Source of the DNA: Clostridium thermobutyricum DSM 4928
GTDB taxonomy: Bacteria; Bacillota; Clostridia; Clostridiales; Clostridiaceae
Length of the DNA stretch: 64,000 nucleotides
Assembly (NCBI RefSeq): GCF_002050515.1
Contig: NZ_LTAY01000059.1
Coordinates: 62,001-126,000 of the forward strand
Direction: 5' to 3'
Shown here: positions 53,981-63,180 of the stretch, piece by piece
How positions within the stretch are numbered: position 1 is the stretch's first letter
Layout of the letters: the number at the start of each line of letters is the position of its first letter
Program-made: the position numbers and the translations under genes
The notes under the pieces: generated by a model
Told to the model about the DNA's origin: nothing
The model's input: the letters and a program-made list of their open reading frames with translations, nothing else
The model's database searches: none

Positions 53981-55547
53981 GCTTTTATTAAGATATTCAC
54001 TTAAGGGACAAAGAACAAAAGGAAAATTCCAGATGCCAACTCCAGTTAGAAGTTTAATCTTTGCAATAGTTATACTTTGCTTATCAGGTGGAGTTGCAGG
54101 AGCAGTTGCAAGTGCTTATGGAATTTTAGAAAAGTTAGGTAAACAAGAACTTTTATTATATTTTATATTGGCATTAGGAAGTGGGATTACATTTGTAATT
54201 GGATTATTTAGTGTATTAAATAACTTCTTTTTAGCTGAAGATAATGAAATCTATATATCACTTCCTTTTAGAGCTAGTGAGATAGTTATAAGTAAGCTAA
54301 TAAGAATTTTAATTTATTTATATATATATTCACTTATTATAGTTTTACCTCTTATAGCTTATGGAACAGTGTCAAATTCTAATCCTATTTATTATATATT
54401 TGTTGCTTTGGCTTATATTTTTAATCCTATAATACCTATGATTATTGGATTTATAATCTCAACTATTTTGATGAGTATATCAAATCTTTCAAAACACAAA
54501 GATGTTATAAAAGTTATTTTTTCAATTTTACTTATAGTATTTATAATATTAATTAATTTACTTTTTCAAGGAAATAGAATTGGAATAAGAACAGCTAATG
54601 CAATAGTAGGAAAAGAGTCTTTATTAAAATTAATAAGTTCAATATTTATAAATAATAAATTAGAAGTAATGGCTTTATCTAATCCAGGAAGTTCAACAGG
54701 ATATATAAATATGGGAATAGTATTATTAATTGTAGTCATATTATTTGCATTATTATATTTTGTTTCAGAAAAACTATATTTAAAAAGCTTAAAAGGGTTT
54801 GGAGATATTAGTTCTAATAAAGAAAAAGTAAAAGTGGCAAAAGTTAAAAGTTCATCAGTGCTTAAAGCTTTGGTTATTAAAGAAATTAAAATTATTTTTA
54901 GAAATCCAACTTTCTTTTTAAATTGTGTAGTCATGTTATTTTATATACCAGTATTATATATGGTTATATTATTTTCAAATGGGGCTAATCATTTAAATTG
55001 GAGTTTAGGATATTTAATAATTGGAGGAACACCATTAGTTATAGGAGTTGGAATGTCAAGTGGATCAGCAGGTAGTACTGCCTTAAGTAGAGAAGGAAAT
55101 AATTTTATAGTTTCTAAATATATACCTGTAAGTTATAAAACTCAACTTTTAGCAAAAATAATTTCTGCATTTGCTATAAATTCACTAATTTTAGTAATTG
55201 GGATTGGTTTACTTGTAATTGAAAAAGTTAGATTAGAAATTTTTATATTAAGTTTAATAATTCAAATACTAACTTGTTTTTTAATAACAGTTATTGGGAT
55301 TTTATGTGATTATATATCGCCTAAAATAGTATGGCAAACTGAAAAAAATCTTTATAAAGGAAATTTTAAAAGCTTAGGAAATATAATAATTTCAGTAATA
55401 TTTGGAGGGATTCTATTGGGATTTGCTCTTTTAACTAGGAGTATTTTTTTAACTTTTATAGTTAATTTCCTATTATTGATAATAAGTATAATCATAGTTT
55501 TATTTATTTTGAATAAAAAAGTAGTAAAAACATATAATTTGTTATAA
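53964..55547 (+). CDS. Large ABC-2-like exporter permease
   Basis: 527 aa with about 12 hydrophobic spans, starting with a basic segment MMRNIRLLLRYSLKGQRTKGK and a first span near residue 27-50. The pattern FSVLNNFFLAEDNEIYISLPFRASEIVISKLIRI, then KALVIKEIKIIFRNPTFFLNCV, repeats the LPFxxxEIxxxK and KExxxxxRxP signatures of these long clostridial and bacillar ABC exporter permeases. It overlaps the ATPase gene by 17 bases. Function unknown; exporters of this class are often linked to membrane or protein stress. Confidence 0.8.
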   Translation: MMRNIRLLLRYSLKGQRTKGKFQMPTPVRSLIFAIVILCLSGGVAGAVASAYGILEKLGKQELLLYFILALGSGITFVIGLFSVLNNFFLAEDNEIYISLPFRASEIVISKLIRILIYLYIYSLIIVLPLIAYGTVSNSNPIYYIFVALAYIFNPIIPMIIGFIISTILMSISNLSKHKDVIKVIFSILLIVFIILINLLFQGNRIGIRTANAIVGKESLLKLISSIFINNKLEVMALSNPGSSTGYINMGIVLLIVVILFALLYFVSEKLYLKSLKGFGDISSNKEKVKVAKVKSSSVLKALVIKEIKIIFRNPTFFLNCVVMLFYIPVLYMVILFSNGANHLNWSLGYLIIGGTPLVIGVGMSSGSAGSTALSREGNNFIVSKYIPVSYKTQLLAKIISAFAINSLILVIGIGLLVIEKVRLEIFILSLIIQILTCFLITVIGILCDYISPKIVWQTEKNLYKGNFKSLGNIIISVIFGGILLGFALLTRSIFLTFIVNFLLLIISIIIVLFILNKKVVKTYNLL

Positions 55548-55555
55548 TTCAAAGA

Positions 55556-55604
55556 AAGTCTAAATAATTTGATAAATTATCAATTATTTAGACTTTTATT
55601 TTTT
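55556..55604 (+). terminator. Terminator of the ABC exporter operon
   Basis: AAGTCTAAATAATT pairs with AATTATTTAGACTT (a further inner stem GATAAATTATC), followed by TTATTTTTTA. Confidence 0.75.
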
Positions 55605-55717
55605 ATATTAATTGAAAAAAATAATAATATACATGAATTTTATATTAATAATAATTTGTTTGTGGTAAAATATTCAATAAGGGTAAATGGAAAGTAATTT
55701 AAGAGGGGGTATGATTT

Positions 55718-56158
55718 ATGGAAGAAGAAAAATTTTTTATTGTAAATGGAGCTGTATTACCTGATGTTTTTTATAAAGTATTAGAGGTTAAAGAGCTTAT
55801 TCATACAGGAAAGGTAAAAGACATTTCAGAAGGAGTAAAAGTAGTTGGAATAAGCAGAAGTACTTACTATAAATACAAAGATACTGTTTATCAAATGGCT
55901 GAAGGAGTTAATAGTAAAAAGATAACTATAGTTTTACTTTTATCACATAAATCAGGAGCATTAGCAAGAGTATTAGACTTTATTGCAACAAATAAGTTAA
56001 ATATATTAACAATTAGTCAAGATATACCTATAAACATGACAGCTAATGTTACAATAACATTAGATGTTGCCAAAATAAAAGGCGACGTTAAAAAATTCTT
56101 GTATAAGATAAGTGAAATAGATGAAGTAATAAAAGTAAGAGTACTGGCAGTAGAGTAA
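55718..56158 (+). CDS. ACT-domain protein, PheB/YerP-like (UPF0735)
   Basis: 146 aa. An N-terminal segment with a helix-turn-helix-like region (VLPDVFYKVLEVKELIHTGKVKDISEGVKVVGISRSTYYKYKDTV) is followed by an ACT domain from residue 70 (KKITIVLLLSHKSGALARVLDFIATNKLNILTISQDIP), which binds amino acids in characterised relatives. In other Firmicutes the gene often precedes homoserine dehydrogenase; that gene is not here. AGGGGGT precedes the ATG. Probable amino-acid-responsive regulator, inferred only. Confidence 0.85.
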   Translation: MEEEKFFIVNGAVLPDVFYKVLEVKELIHTGKVKDISEGVKVVGISRSTYYKYKDTVYQMAEGVNSKKITIVLLLSHKSGALARVLDFIATNKLNILTISQDIPINMTANVTITLDVAKIKGDVKKFLYKISEIDEVIKVRVLAVE

Positions 56159-56211
56159 TTGTTTTATATCAAAAGATAAAGTGTAAAAATAAAAAGAAAG
56201 AGGGAGTAGAA

Positions 56212-57459
56212 ATGAAAAAAGAAGTATTTGAATTAAACAGAAAAAGATTAATAGAAAAATTGGATGATAATTCCTTACTAATTCTTTTTGCAGGAGAAGC
56301 ACCTAAAAAAACAGCAGATGAAAAGTATGGTTTTACACCAAACAGAAACTTTTATTATTTAACAGGATTGGCAGAGGAAAAACATATTTTAGTTATTTCA
56401 AAAATTAATGGTGAAGTTACTGAAAAAATGTTTATAAAAGAAATAGATTTAGAAATGGAAAGATGGCTTGGAAAAACTATAAGACAAGAAGAAGTAGAGC
56501 CATTAAACGGAATAAAAGAAGTTGGATATTTAGGAGAGCTTAAAGGATTTTTAAATAGATTATTAGGAGAACAAGAACAATTTACTATATACCTAGATTT
56601 AGAAAAAGATTCTTTTGATAGTCTTCAAACAATAGCTGGAGAATATGCTAAAAAATTAAGAAAGAAATATCCTCATGTTAATATAAAAAATGTATTTCCT
56701 TTATTTGCACCATTAAGACTTGTAAAAAGCCCAGAAGAAATAGAAGAAATGAGAAAAGCCATAGAAATAACAATAGCTGGTGTAGAATGTATAATGAAAA
56801 GTATAAAACCAGGTATGAAAGAATATGAAACTGAGGCTTTCTATGAATTTGAATGTAGAAGTAGAGGAATATCAGATTATGCATTTAAAACTATAGCAGC
56901 AGCAGGTATAAATGCAACAACTCTTCATTATGTAGCTAATAATGATACTTTAAAAGATGGAGATTTAATGTTATTTGACCTTGGAGCTCAATGGAATTAC
57001 TATAATGGAGATATTTCAAGAACTATCCCTATAAATGGTAAATTCACTGAAAGACAAAAAGAAGTTTATGAAGCTGTTTTAAGTGTAAATGAAAGAGTTA
57101 TTGAGGCTATGAAACCAGGCGTAAATTTTATAGATTTAAATAATCAAGCAACTGAGTGGATAGCTGAAGAGTGTATAAAATTAGGTCTTATGAAAGATAA
57201 GAGTGAAGTTAGAAAATATTACTTCCATAGCATAGGACATAGTTTAGGACTTGATACACATGATATAGATAATCCAAGAAGAAATACTATATTAGAACCA
57301 GGAATGGTTTATACTGTTGAGCCAGGAATTTATATTCCAGAAGAAGGAATTGGAGTAAGAATAGAGGATGATATTCTTATAACAGAAACAGGCAGAGAAG
57401 TATTAACTAAAGATATGATTAAAACTGTTGAAGAGATAGAAAAATTCATGAGTAGATAA
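56212..57459 (+). CDS. Xaa-Pro aminopeptidase (M24B, AMP_N type)
   Basis: 415 aa, cytoplasmic. It removes an N-terminal residue before proline. The AMP_N domain (residues 1-130; NSLLILFAGEAPKKTADEKYGF) is followed by the pita-bread M24 domain. Metal ligands: LMLFDLGAQWNYYNGDISRT (two Asp), SIGHSLGLDTHD (His), VYTVEPGIYIP (Glu) and GVRIEDDILIT (Glu). AAAGAGGGAG precedes the ATG. It lies 53 bases after the ACT-domain gene; the next unit has its own promoter and lysine riboswitch. Confidence 0.93.
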   Translation: MKKEVFELNRKRLIEKLDDNSLLILFAGEAPKKTADEKYGFTPNRNFYYLTGLAEEKHILVISKINGEVTEKMFIKEIDLEMERWLGKTIRQEEVEPLNGIKEVGYLGELKGFLNRLLGEQEQFTIYLDLEKDSFDSLQTIAGEYAKKLRKKYPHVNIKNVFPLFAPLRLVKSPEEIEEMRKAIEITIAGVECIMKSIKPGMKEYETEAFYEFECRSRGISDYAFKTIAAAGINATTLHYVANNDTLKDGDLMLFDLGAQWNYYNGDISRTIPINGKFTERQKEVYEAVLSVNERVIEAMKPGVNFIDLNNQATEWIAEECIKLGLMKDKSEVRKYYFHSIGHSLGLDTHDIDNPRRNTILEPGMVYTVEPGIYIPEEGIGVRIEDDILITETGREVLTKDMIKTVEEIEKFMSR

Positions 57460-57496
57460 TTTAATAATAAAATACAAATAAAATATGAACAAACTA

Positions 57497-57525
57497 TTGC
57501 GAAAGAATAGGATATACTGTATACT
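57497..57525 (+). promoter_or_regulatory. Promoter of the lysine-riboswitch unit
   Basis: TTGCGA (57497-57502) and TATACT (57520-57525) with a 17-base spacer, about 28 bases before the aptamer. Confidence 0.7.
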
Positions 57526-57549
57526 AACTTTAAATTAAAGTTGAATATA

Positions 57550-57772
57550 CGAAGAGGTAGAGGCGCGAAGCTTAAGAGTACTATAGTTTTTATAAGCAAA
57601 TTGGAACTATAGAAAAGGAAGATTCGCCGAAGGATATAAGAAATTGCTTTAATCTTATAATCCTGGGATTATGCAGAATATGCATAAGACTGTCACAAGA
57701 AATTGTGTTGGGCTATCATTCTAGGATTTTGCATATTGTAGAACCTTGGGTGTTATCTCAAGGTTCTTTTTA
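57550..57772 (+). promoter_or_regulatory. Lysine riboswitch (L-box) with attenuator terminator
   Basis: The conserved aptamer elements occur in order: GAGGTAGAGGCGCGA (57554-57568), CTTAAGAGTA (57571-57580), AAAAGGAAGATTCGCCGAAGG (about 57614-57634, core given), TCCTGGGATTATGC, GACTGTCACA and TTGTGTTGGGCTATC (57705-57719). A terminator, AGAACCTTG/CAAGGTTCT plus T run (57740-57772), follows. Lysine binding should favour termination, so the carrier gene downstream is expressed when lysine is scarce. This explains nearly all of the gene-free 57460-57822. Confidence 0.93.
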
Positions 57773-57822
57773 CATTTTTTGTAAGAAAACCTCTGAGTAA
57801 TAAAAATAAGGGGGACATTTTA

Positions 57823-59529
57823 ATGAAAGTAAGAAAAGTAGTAGTATTTTTATTAAGCTTTATTTTAATAATGAGCTTATCAGTAGCAGCATTTGCAGCA
57901 GAAGTTGACCCAGGAGTTTTAAATGCAGAGAAATTTGGAATATGGACAATAGTTCCACCATTAGTAGCAATAGTTTTAGCCTTTATAACAAAGAATGTAG
58001 TAATATCATTATTTATAGGAGCATTAGCAGGGTGCTTTATGCTTCAAATTGGTGGAATGAATGTTTTTGAAGGATTTGTACAGGCTTTCTTAGATCTTAT
58101 ACAAAGGATTTTAAATTCACTAGCAGATCCTTGGAATGCAGGAATTATACTTCAAGTTTTAGCAATTGGAGGAGTTATAAGTCTTGTAGGTAAAATGGGA
58201 GGAGCAAGAGCTATTGCAGAAGCACTTGCGAAAAGAGCAAAAACGCCGAGAAGTGCACAACTTGTAACTTGGTTTTTAGGATTACTTGTATTTTTTGATG
58301 ATTATGCAAATTCATTAATTGTTGGACCTATAATGAGACCAGTTGCTGATAAACTTAAAATATCAAGGGAAAGACTAGCTTTCATTATAGATGCTACGGC
58401 AGCACCAATTGCTGGTCTTGCAATAATTTCAACATGGATAGGATTAGAAGTGGGACTTATAAAAGATTCTTTTACTCAAATAGGAATGAGTGTAGATGCT
58501 TTTGGAGTATTTTTAGAAACAATACCTTTTAGATTTTATAATATATTAATACTTGCATTTGTAGTTATAACAACAATAATGCTTAGAGATTTTGGACCTA
58601 TGAGAAAAGCAGAATTGAATGCAAGAAAAGGGATAAATGAAGTTGTAGAAGCAGAAAATGAAGAAGAAATGATGGTTAAAGAAGGTGTTAAATTAAGTAT
58701 ATGGAATGCAATAATTCCAATAGGAACACTTATATTATCAGCTTTAGCGAGTTTCTATTATAGTGGATATTCTTCAATAATGTTAGGAGAAAATACTGCA
58801 TTAATTGAATTATTAAACAATTCACCATTTTCATTTTCATCAATTCAACAAGCTTTTTCAGCAGCAGATGCATCAACAGCTCTTTTTCAATCAGCTATAC
58901 TAGCATCCATAGTTGCAATAGGAATGGCAGTATGGAAGAAAATTTTTACAGTAACAGAAGCAGTTGATGCTTGGATAGATGGAATGAAAGGGCTTTTAAT
59001 AACAGGAGTAATACTTTTACTTGCTTGGTCATTAAGCTCTGTTATAAAAGATTTAGGAACAGCTAAATATTTAGTAACACTTTTATCAGATACTATTCCA
59101 GCTTTTCTTCTTCCAAGTATAATTTTTATTCTTGGAGCAATAATTTCATTTGCAACAGGAACAGCATATGGAACTATGGGAATTTTGATGCCACTTGCAA
59201 TACCTTTAGGATATTCAGTTTCATCAGATATGGGATATGTAATTGTATGTACAAGCGCAGTTTTAACTGGAGCAATTTTTGGAGATCATTGTTCACCTAT
59301 ATCAGATACAACAATTCTTTCTTCTATGGGAGCTGGATGTAATCATATAGAGCATGTTAGAACTCAAATGTGGTATGCAATTTTTGTAGCAATAGTTACT
59401 GTAGTATTTGGATATATACCAGCAGGTTTTGGAGTTCCAGTGTATATAATATTACCAATTGCTATTGTTATTTTAATTGTTTTAATTAGACTGATAGGAA
59501 AGCCAGTAGAAATTAAAGAAAATATTTAA
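57823..59529 (+). CDS. lysW: NhaC-superfamily carrier, probable lysine transporter
   Basis: 568 aa. A signal-like first segment (MKVRKVVVFLLSFILIMSLSVAAFAAEV) is followed by about 11 spans with NhaC-family motifs: FITKNVVISLFIGALAGCFM, LLVFFDDYANSLIVGPIMRP and IFGDHCSPISDTTILSSMGA. The family is named for Na+/H+ exchange, but members under lysine riboswitches were predicted to be lysine transporters (LysW) in comparative-genomic work. The L-box directly upstream makes lysine uptake the best guess here. GGGGGAC precedes the ATG. The symbol follows that prediction only. Confidence 0.8.
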   Translation: MKVRKVVVFLLSFILIMSLSVAAFAAEVDPGVLNAEKFGIWTIVPPLVAIVLAFITKNVVISLFIGALAGCFMLQIGGMNVFEGFVQAFLDLIQRILNSLADPWNAGIILQVLAIGGVISLVGKMGGARAIAEALAKRAKTPRSAQLVTWFLGLLVFFDDYANSLIVGPIMRPVADKLKISRERLAFIIDATAAPIAGLAIISTWIGLEVGLIKDSFTQIGMSVDAFGVFLETIPFRFYNILILAFVVITTIMLRDFGPMRKAELNARKGINEVVEAENEEEMMVKEGVKLSIWNAIIPIGTLILSALASFYYSGYSSIMLGENTALIELLNNSPFSFSSIQQAFSAADASTALFQSAILASIVAIGMAVWKKIFTVTEAVDAWIDGMKGLLITGVILLLAWSLSSVIKDLGTAKYLVTLLSDTIPAFLLPSIIFILGAIISFATGTAYGTMGILMPLAIPLGYSVSSDMGYVIVCTSAVLTGAIFGDHCSPISDTTILSSMGAGCNHIEHVRTQMWYAIFVAIVTVVFGYIPAGFGVPVYIILPIAIVILIVLIRLIGKPVEIKENI

Positions 59530-59595
59530 ATTTAGTATCAAAATAAATAGAAAACTAATATTCTAGTTTATAGGAGTATGTTTAGGGAGACAAAT

Positions 59596-60039
59596 ATGAA
59601 TAATAACCAAGGGATTGGATTTTTCAAAAATCTTTATTTAGATATGTTAAATGAAATTAATTCTTCAGATTTTTTTGAAGAAGAAGTGGATCAAGGCGAT
59701 ATTGAAATATCGATTAAAAATGAAGAAGATAAATATTTGATACAAGGATTTTTTCCAGGAATCCAAAAAAAAGATATAAAAATTGACTATAAAGATGATT
59801 ATTTATTTATGAAAATAAAAAGAAAAAAAGTTTTATCAAATAGAGGAAACATGTCTGTAATGATGATTAGTCAATTTAATGATTATAAAAAGAAATTTTA
59901 TATTCCTGATAATGATATTTCTAATTTAAAAGTTTCATTTAAAAATCATAAGTTAAATTTAGAAATTCCTAAAATAATTTATAATTTTAAAGAAGAGAAT
60001 CCTGTAATAATAGATGTATTAGATTATGAAGAAGAATAG
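59596..60039 (+). CDS. Small heat shock protein, Hsp20/alpha-crystallin family
   Basis: 147 aa. ATP-independent chaperone that binds unfolding proteins. The alpha-crystallin domain spans about residues 40-140: EISIKNEEDKYLIQGFFPGIQKKDIKIDYKDDYLFMKIKRK, then NDISNLKVSFKNHKLNLEIPK with the terminal beta strand. Start chosen at ATG 59596 because AGGGAG lies 8 bases upstream; ATG 59578 is too close to GGAG. No CIRCE element was recognised upstream. Monocistronic. Confidence 0.85.
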   Translation: MNNNQGIGFFKNLYLDMLNEINSSDFFEEEVDQGDIEISIKNEEDKYLIQGFFPGIQKKDIKIDYKDDYLFMKIKRKKVLSNRGNMSVMMISQFNDYKKKFYIPDNDISNLKVSFKNHKLNLEIPKIIYNFKEENPVIIDVLDYEEE

Positions 60040-60047
60040 TATTTTTT

Positions 60048-60085
60048 AAGCGAAGTAGTTATTAAGAATTACTTCGCTTTTATAT
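60048..60085 (+). terminator. Terminator of the hsp20 gene
   Basis: AAGCGAAGTAGTT pairs with AATTACTTCGCTT (one mismatch), followed by TTATATT. Confidence 0.7.
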
Positions 60086-60120
60086 TAAAAATAATATAAA
60101 AATTCTTTTAATATAATAAA

Positions 60121-60162
60121 AAATATCAACTACAAAATAATTTTGTAGTTGATATTTTTTTC
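60121..60162. terminator. Second hairpin, bidirectional, serving the FUSC-like gene
   Basis: AAATATCAACTACAAAA pairs with TTTTGTAGTTGATATTT, with T-rich tracts on both sides. On the minus strand it lies just past the end of the FUSC-like gene. Confidence 0.75.
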
Positions 60163-60194
60163 TCAAATTTTATTTAATGAGAATTATATATAAT

Positions 60195-60695
60195 TTATTT
60201 TTCAACCTTTGCTTCTTCAGCAGGTGGATTAAAATATTTATTTACAAGAATTGCAACTATTATTCCAATGGCTGTGTCCATACTTCTATTTAAAGCATAA
60301 GCGTAAGATTGAGGTCCACTATAATTTACCATTATAACTAAGAATACTATACAAGCTATAGTTACAGAACCAGGCTTATTAAATAAATTACATGTATATA
60401 TAACAATAACAATACCTATACCACTTATGAATGGAATATAGTGAGTTAAAAATGTTATATGAATTAAAATATATATAAATAATGTTCCAAATAGTGCTCC
60501 TATGATAGTTCCTATAAGTCTATTTTTACCCATTGTAAAACTACTTGAGACAGTGTCTTTCATACAAATAACGGCAGCTATACAAGCATAAAAAGGATTT
60601 TCATCACCTATTGCACTAAAAATAACCATACAAATAACTACAGATAAAGCAGTTTTTATATTTCTAAGTCCAATTTTATGAAAATTAAGCTTCAT
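60195..60695 (-). CDS. FUSC/ArAE-family membrane protein
   Basis: 166 aa with five to six hydrophobic spans. The motif KTALSVVICMVIFSAIGDENPFYACIAAVICMKDTVSSSFTMGKNRLIGTIIG is typical of the N-terminal half of aromatic-acid exporter (ArAE) or FUSC proteins, including the conserved R-x-x-GT-x-x-G. The usual large cytoplasmic C-terminal domain is missing; the protein ends with a charged PAEEAKVEK tail, so this is the short membrane-only version common in Clostridium. TAGGAGGTAATAT precedes the ATG. Substrate unknown. Confidence 0.85.
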   Translation of the reverse strand: MKLNFHKIGLRNIKTALSVVICMVIFSAIGDENPFYACIAAVICMKDTVSSSFTMGKNRLIGTIIGALFGTLFIYILIHITFLTHYIPFISGIGIVIVIYTCNLFNKPGSVTIACIVFLVIMVNYSGPQSYAYALNRSMDTAIGIIVAILVNKYFNPPAEEAKVEK

Positions 60696-60796
60696 TATAT
60701 TACCTCCTATTAAAGTATTATATATTATATCATATGCTGTAAAAAATGCTAATTTACATAAAAAGGTTAAAATGTAATATATATAGTTATAAGTTG

Positions 60797-60825
60797 TTGA
60801 CAGTTAAAGTTATTTAGAATATTAT
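60797..60825 (+). promoter_or_regulatory. Promoter of metG
   Basis: TTGACA (60797-60802) and TATTAT (60820-60825), spacer exactly 17 bases, just upstream of the T-box leader. Confidence 0.8.
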
Positions 60826-60841
60826 ATAGTTAAAATGAAAA

Positions 60842-61098
60842 TGCTATGAAGAGAAGAGTAGTTTTATGGAATGTCTATAAGAGAGCAGGAGAAGCTGAAA
60901 ACCTGTGGTAGGAAGTAAGATGAAGATGGCCTCAGAGCAGAAGTCTTGAGCGTTAAGTGTTAGGGATTTACGGATGCAACCGTTATATTGCAAGGTGAAA
61001 TTTTACCTATTGAGATTCTTATTGTAAGATAAGAGTGAAGTAGAGTGGTAACACGTTTATTACGTCTCTATGCTAATTTGGCATAGGGTTTTTTTATT
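60842..61098 (+). promoter_or_regulatory. T-box leader of metG
   Basis: Stem I begins near 60842 and contains AGAGAG (60880 region) and candidate specifier ATG at 60926-60928 (just before GCCTC). The T-box AGAGTGGTAACACG (61042-61055) resembles the consensus AGGGTGGNACCGCG and contains UGGU to pair with the tRNA acceptor end (A73). The terminator CTCTATGC-TAATTTG-GCATAGGG (61065-61087) plus seven T residues completes the attenuator. Uncharged tRNA-Met should raise metG expression. It fills the gene-free 60696-61139 together with the promoter. Confidence 0.9.
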
Positions 61099-61139
61099 GC
61101 AAAAGATTAGAAAAATTTAAATTTTAGGAGGAATGATTT

Positions 61140-63095
61140 ATGTGTAAAAAGCCATATTACATTACAACGCCAATATATTATCCATCAACGAAGCTACATA
61201 TTGGAAATACTTATACTACTGTAGCTGCTGATGCTATATCAAGATTTAAAAGATTAACAGGATATGATGTAATGTTCTTAACTGGAACAGATGAACATGG
61301 TCAAAAAATCCAAACAATAGCAGAAGAAAAAGGAATAACACCAAAAGAGCATGTAGATGAGATAGTTGCAGGAATTAAAAGCCTTTGGAATATGATGGAC
61401 ATTAGTTATGATAAATTCATAAGAACTACAGATGACTATCACGTAAAAGCTGTACAAAAAATATTTAAAAAATTATATGATCAAGGTGATATATATAAAA
61501 GCTCATATGAAGGTTCATATTGTACACCATGTGAATCATTTTGGACTGAAACTCAATTAGTTAATGGAAATTGTCCTGATTGTGGAAGACCAGTTCATGA
61601 AGCTAAAGAAGAAGCATATTTCTTTAAAATGAGTAAATATGCTGATAGATTAATAAAATATATTGAAGATCATCCAGATTTCATTCAACCAGAATCAAGA
61701 AAAAATGAAATGTTAAACAACTTCTTAAGACCAGGATTACAAGACCTTTGTGTTTCAAGAACAAGCTTTAACTGGGGAGTTCCAGTAACATTTGATACAG
61801 ATCATGTTGTTTATGTATGGATAGATGCATTATCAAACTATATAACTGCATTAGGTTATGGAAGTGATAATGATGAATTATACAAAAAATTCTGGCCTGC
61901 TAATGTTCACTTAATAGGAAAAGATATATTAAGATTCCACACAATTTATTGGCCAATAATGTTAATGGCATTAGATTTACCACTACCAAAGCAAGTATTT
62001 GGACACGGATGGTTATTAGTTGATGGTGGAAAAATGTCAAAATCAAAAGGAAATGTAGTAGATCCTGTTGCATTAGTTGAAGGATTTGGAGTAGATGCAG
62101 TAAGATACTATCTATTAAAAGAAATACCTTTTGGTTCAGATGGATTATTTAATAATGAAATATTCATAAAGAAAATAAATTCAGACCTTTGTAATGATCT
62201 TGGAAATTTATTATCAAGAACAGTTGCAATGATTGAAAAATATTTTGATGGAGTACTTCCAGCACCTCTAGGTAAAGAGGAAGTAGATGATGAGCTTATA
62301 AACTTAGCATTAGAAACTCCTAAAATAGTTGAAAGTGCAATTGAAGAGTTAAAAATACCAGACGCATTAGAAGCAATATTCACATTAATAAGAAGAGCAA
62401 ATAAATATATTGATGAAACAACTCCTTGGATATTAGCTAAGGATGAAACTAAAAAAGACAGATTAGGAACTGTTTTATATAATTTAGCTGAAGCATTAAG
62501 ATTCTCATCAGTATTATTATCAGCATTCCTTCCAAGAACTTCAGAAAAAATAAATGAACAATTAGCAGTAACTGCTAAAGATTGGGCTTCATTAGAAGGT
62601 TTTGATGGAACTGCACCAGGAACAACAGTTAAGAAAGGTGAAGCTTTATTCCCAAGAATAGATGTTGATAAAAAGTTAGAAGAACTTGAAGCTTTAAGAT
62701 TAGCTCAATTAGAAGAAGTTAAGAAAAAAGAAGCAGCTGAAGCAAAAGTAGAAATGGAACCAATAAAAGAAGAGATAACAATAGAAGATTTCGAAAAAAT
62801 AGATTTAAGAGTTGTCAAAGTAGTTGAATGTGAGCCAATTAAAAAAGCTAAAAAATTACTTAAATTAAAAGTAGAGTTAGGTGGAGAAATCAGACAAGTG
62901 GTTTCAGGAATAGCAATGCACTATAAACCAGAAGATTTAGTAGGAAAATATGTTGTTTTAGTAGCTAACTTAAAACCTGTTAAATTAAGAGGTGAATTAT
63001 CACAAGGTATGATAATTGCTGCATCAGATAGTAATGATACTATTTTAAATCTAGTTAATCCAGGAAAATTACCAACTGGTAGCATAGTAAGATAA
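61140..63095 (+). CDS. metG: Methionyl-tRNA synthetase
   Basis: 651 aa, normal for the bacterial two-part enzyme. HIGH form: YYPSTKLHIGNTYTT (about 15-29). Zinc knuckles: YCTPCESFW and CPDCGRP (about residues 126-150). [23 protein letters not shown] (about 295-312). The C-terminal EMAP-II-like tRNA-binding domain (EITIEDFEKIDLRVVKVVECEP, from about 545) is present. TAGGAGGAATGATTT precedes the ATG. It is under the T-box leader. A terminator follows, then a divergent MetRS paralogue. Confidence 0.96.
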   Translation: MCKKPYYITTPIYYPSTKLHIGNTYTTVAADAISRFKRLTGYDVMFLTGTDEHGQKIQTIAEEKGITPKEHVDEIVAGIKSLWNMMDISYDKFIRTTDDYHVKAVQKIFKKLYDQGDIYKSSYEGSYCTPCESFWTETQLVNGNCPDCGRPVHEAKEEAYFFKMSKYADRLIKYIEDHPDFIQPESRKNEMLNNFLRPGLQDLCVSRTSFNWGVPVTFDTDHVVYVWIDALSNYITALGYGSDNDELYKKFWPANVHLIGKDILRFHTIYWPIMLMALDLPLPKQVFGHGWLLVDGGKMSKSKGNVVDPVALVEGFGVDAVRYYLLKEIPFGSDGLFNNEIFIKKINSDLCNDLGNLLSRTVAMIEKYFDGVLPAPLGKEEVDDELINLALETPKIVESAIEELKIPDALEAIFTLIRRANKYIDETTPWILAKDETKKDRLGTVLYNLAEALRFSSVLLSAFLPRTSEKINEQLAVTAKDWASLEGFDGTAPGTTVKKGEALFPRIDVDKKLEELEALRLAQLEEVKKKEAAEAKVEMEPIKEEITIEDFEKIDLRVVKVVECEPIKKAKKLLKLKVELGGEIRQVVSGIAMHYKPEDLVGKYVVLVANLKPVKLRGELSQGMIIAASDSNDTILNLVNPGKLPTGSIVR

Positions 63096-63108
63096 TTAAT
63101 TAAATATA

Positions 63109-63164
63109 AGACTGTATCAAAAGATTAATTTAAAATAATTTAATTTGATACAGTCTATTTTTTA
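63109..63164 (+). terminator. Terminator between metG and its paralogue
   Basis: AGACTGTATCAAA (63109-63121) pairs perfectly with TTTGATACAGTCT (63144-63156), followed by ATTTTTTA. It ends only about 16 bases before the start codon of the paralogue, leaving no room for a promoter after it. Confidence 0.85.
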
Positions 63165-63180
63165 TGAAAGGATTTGAAAA

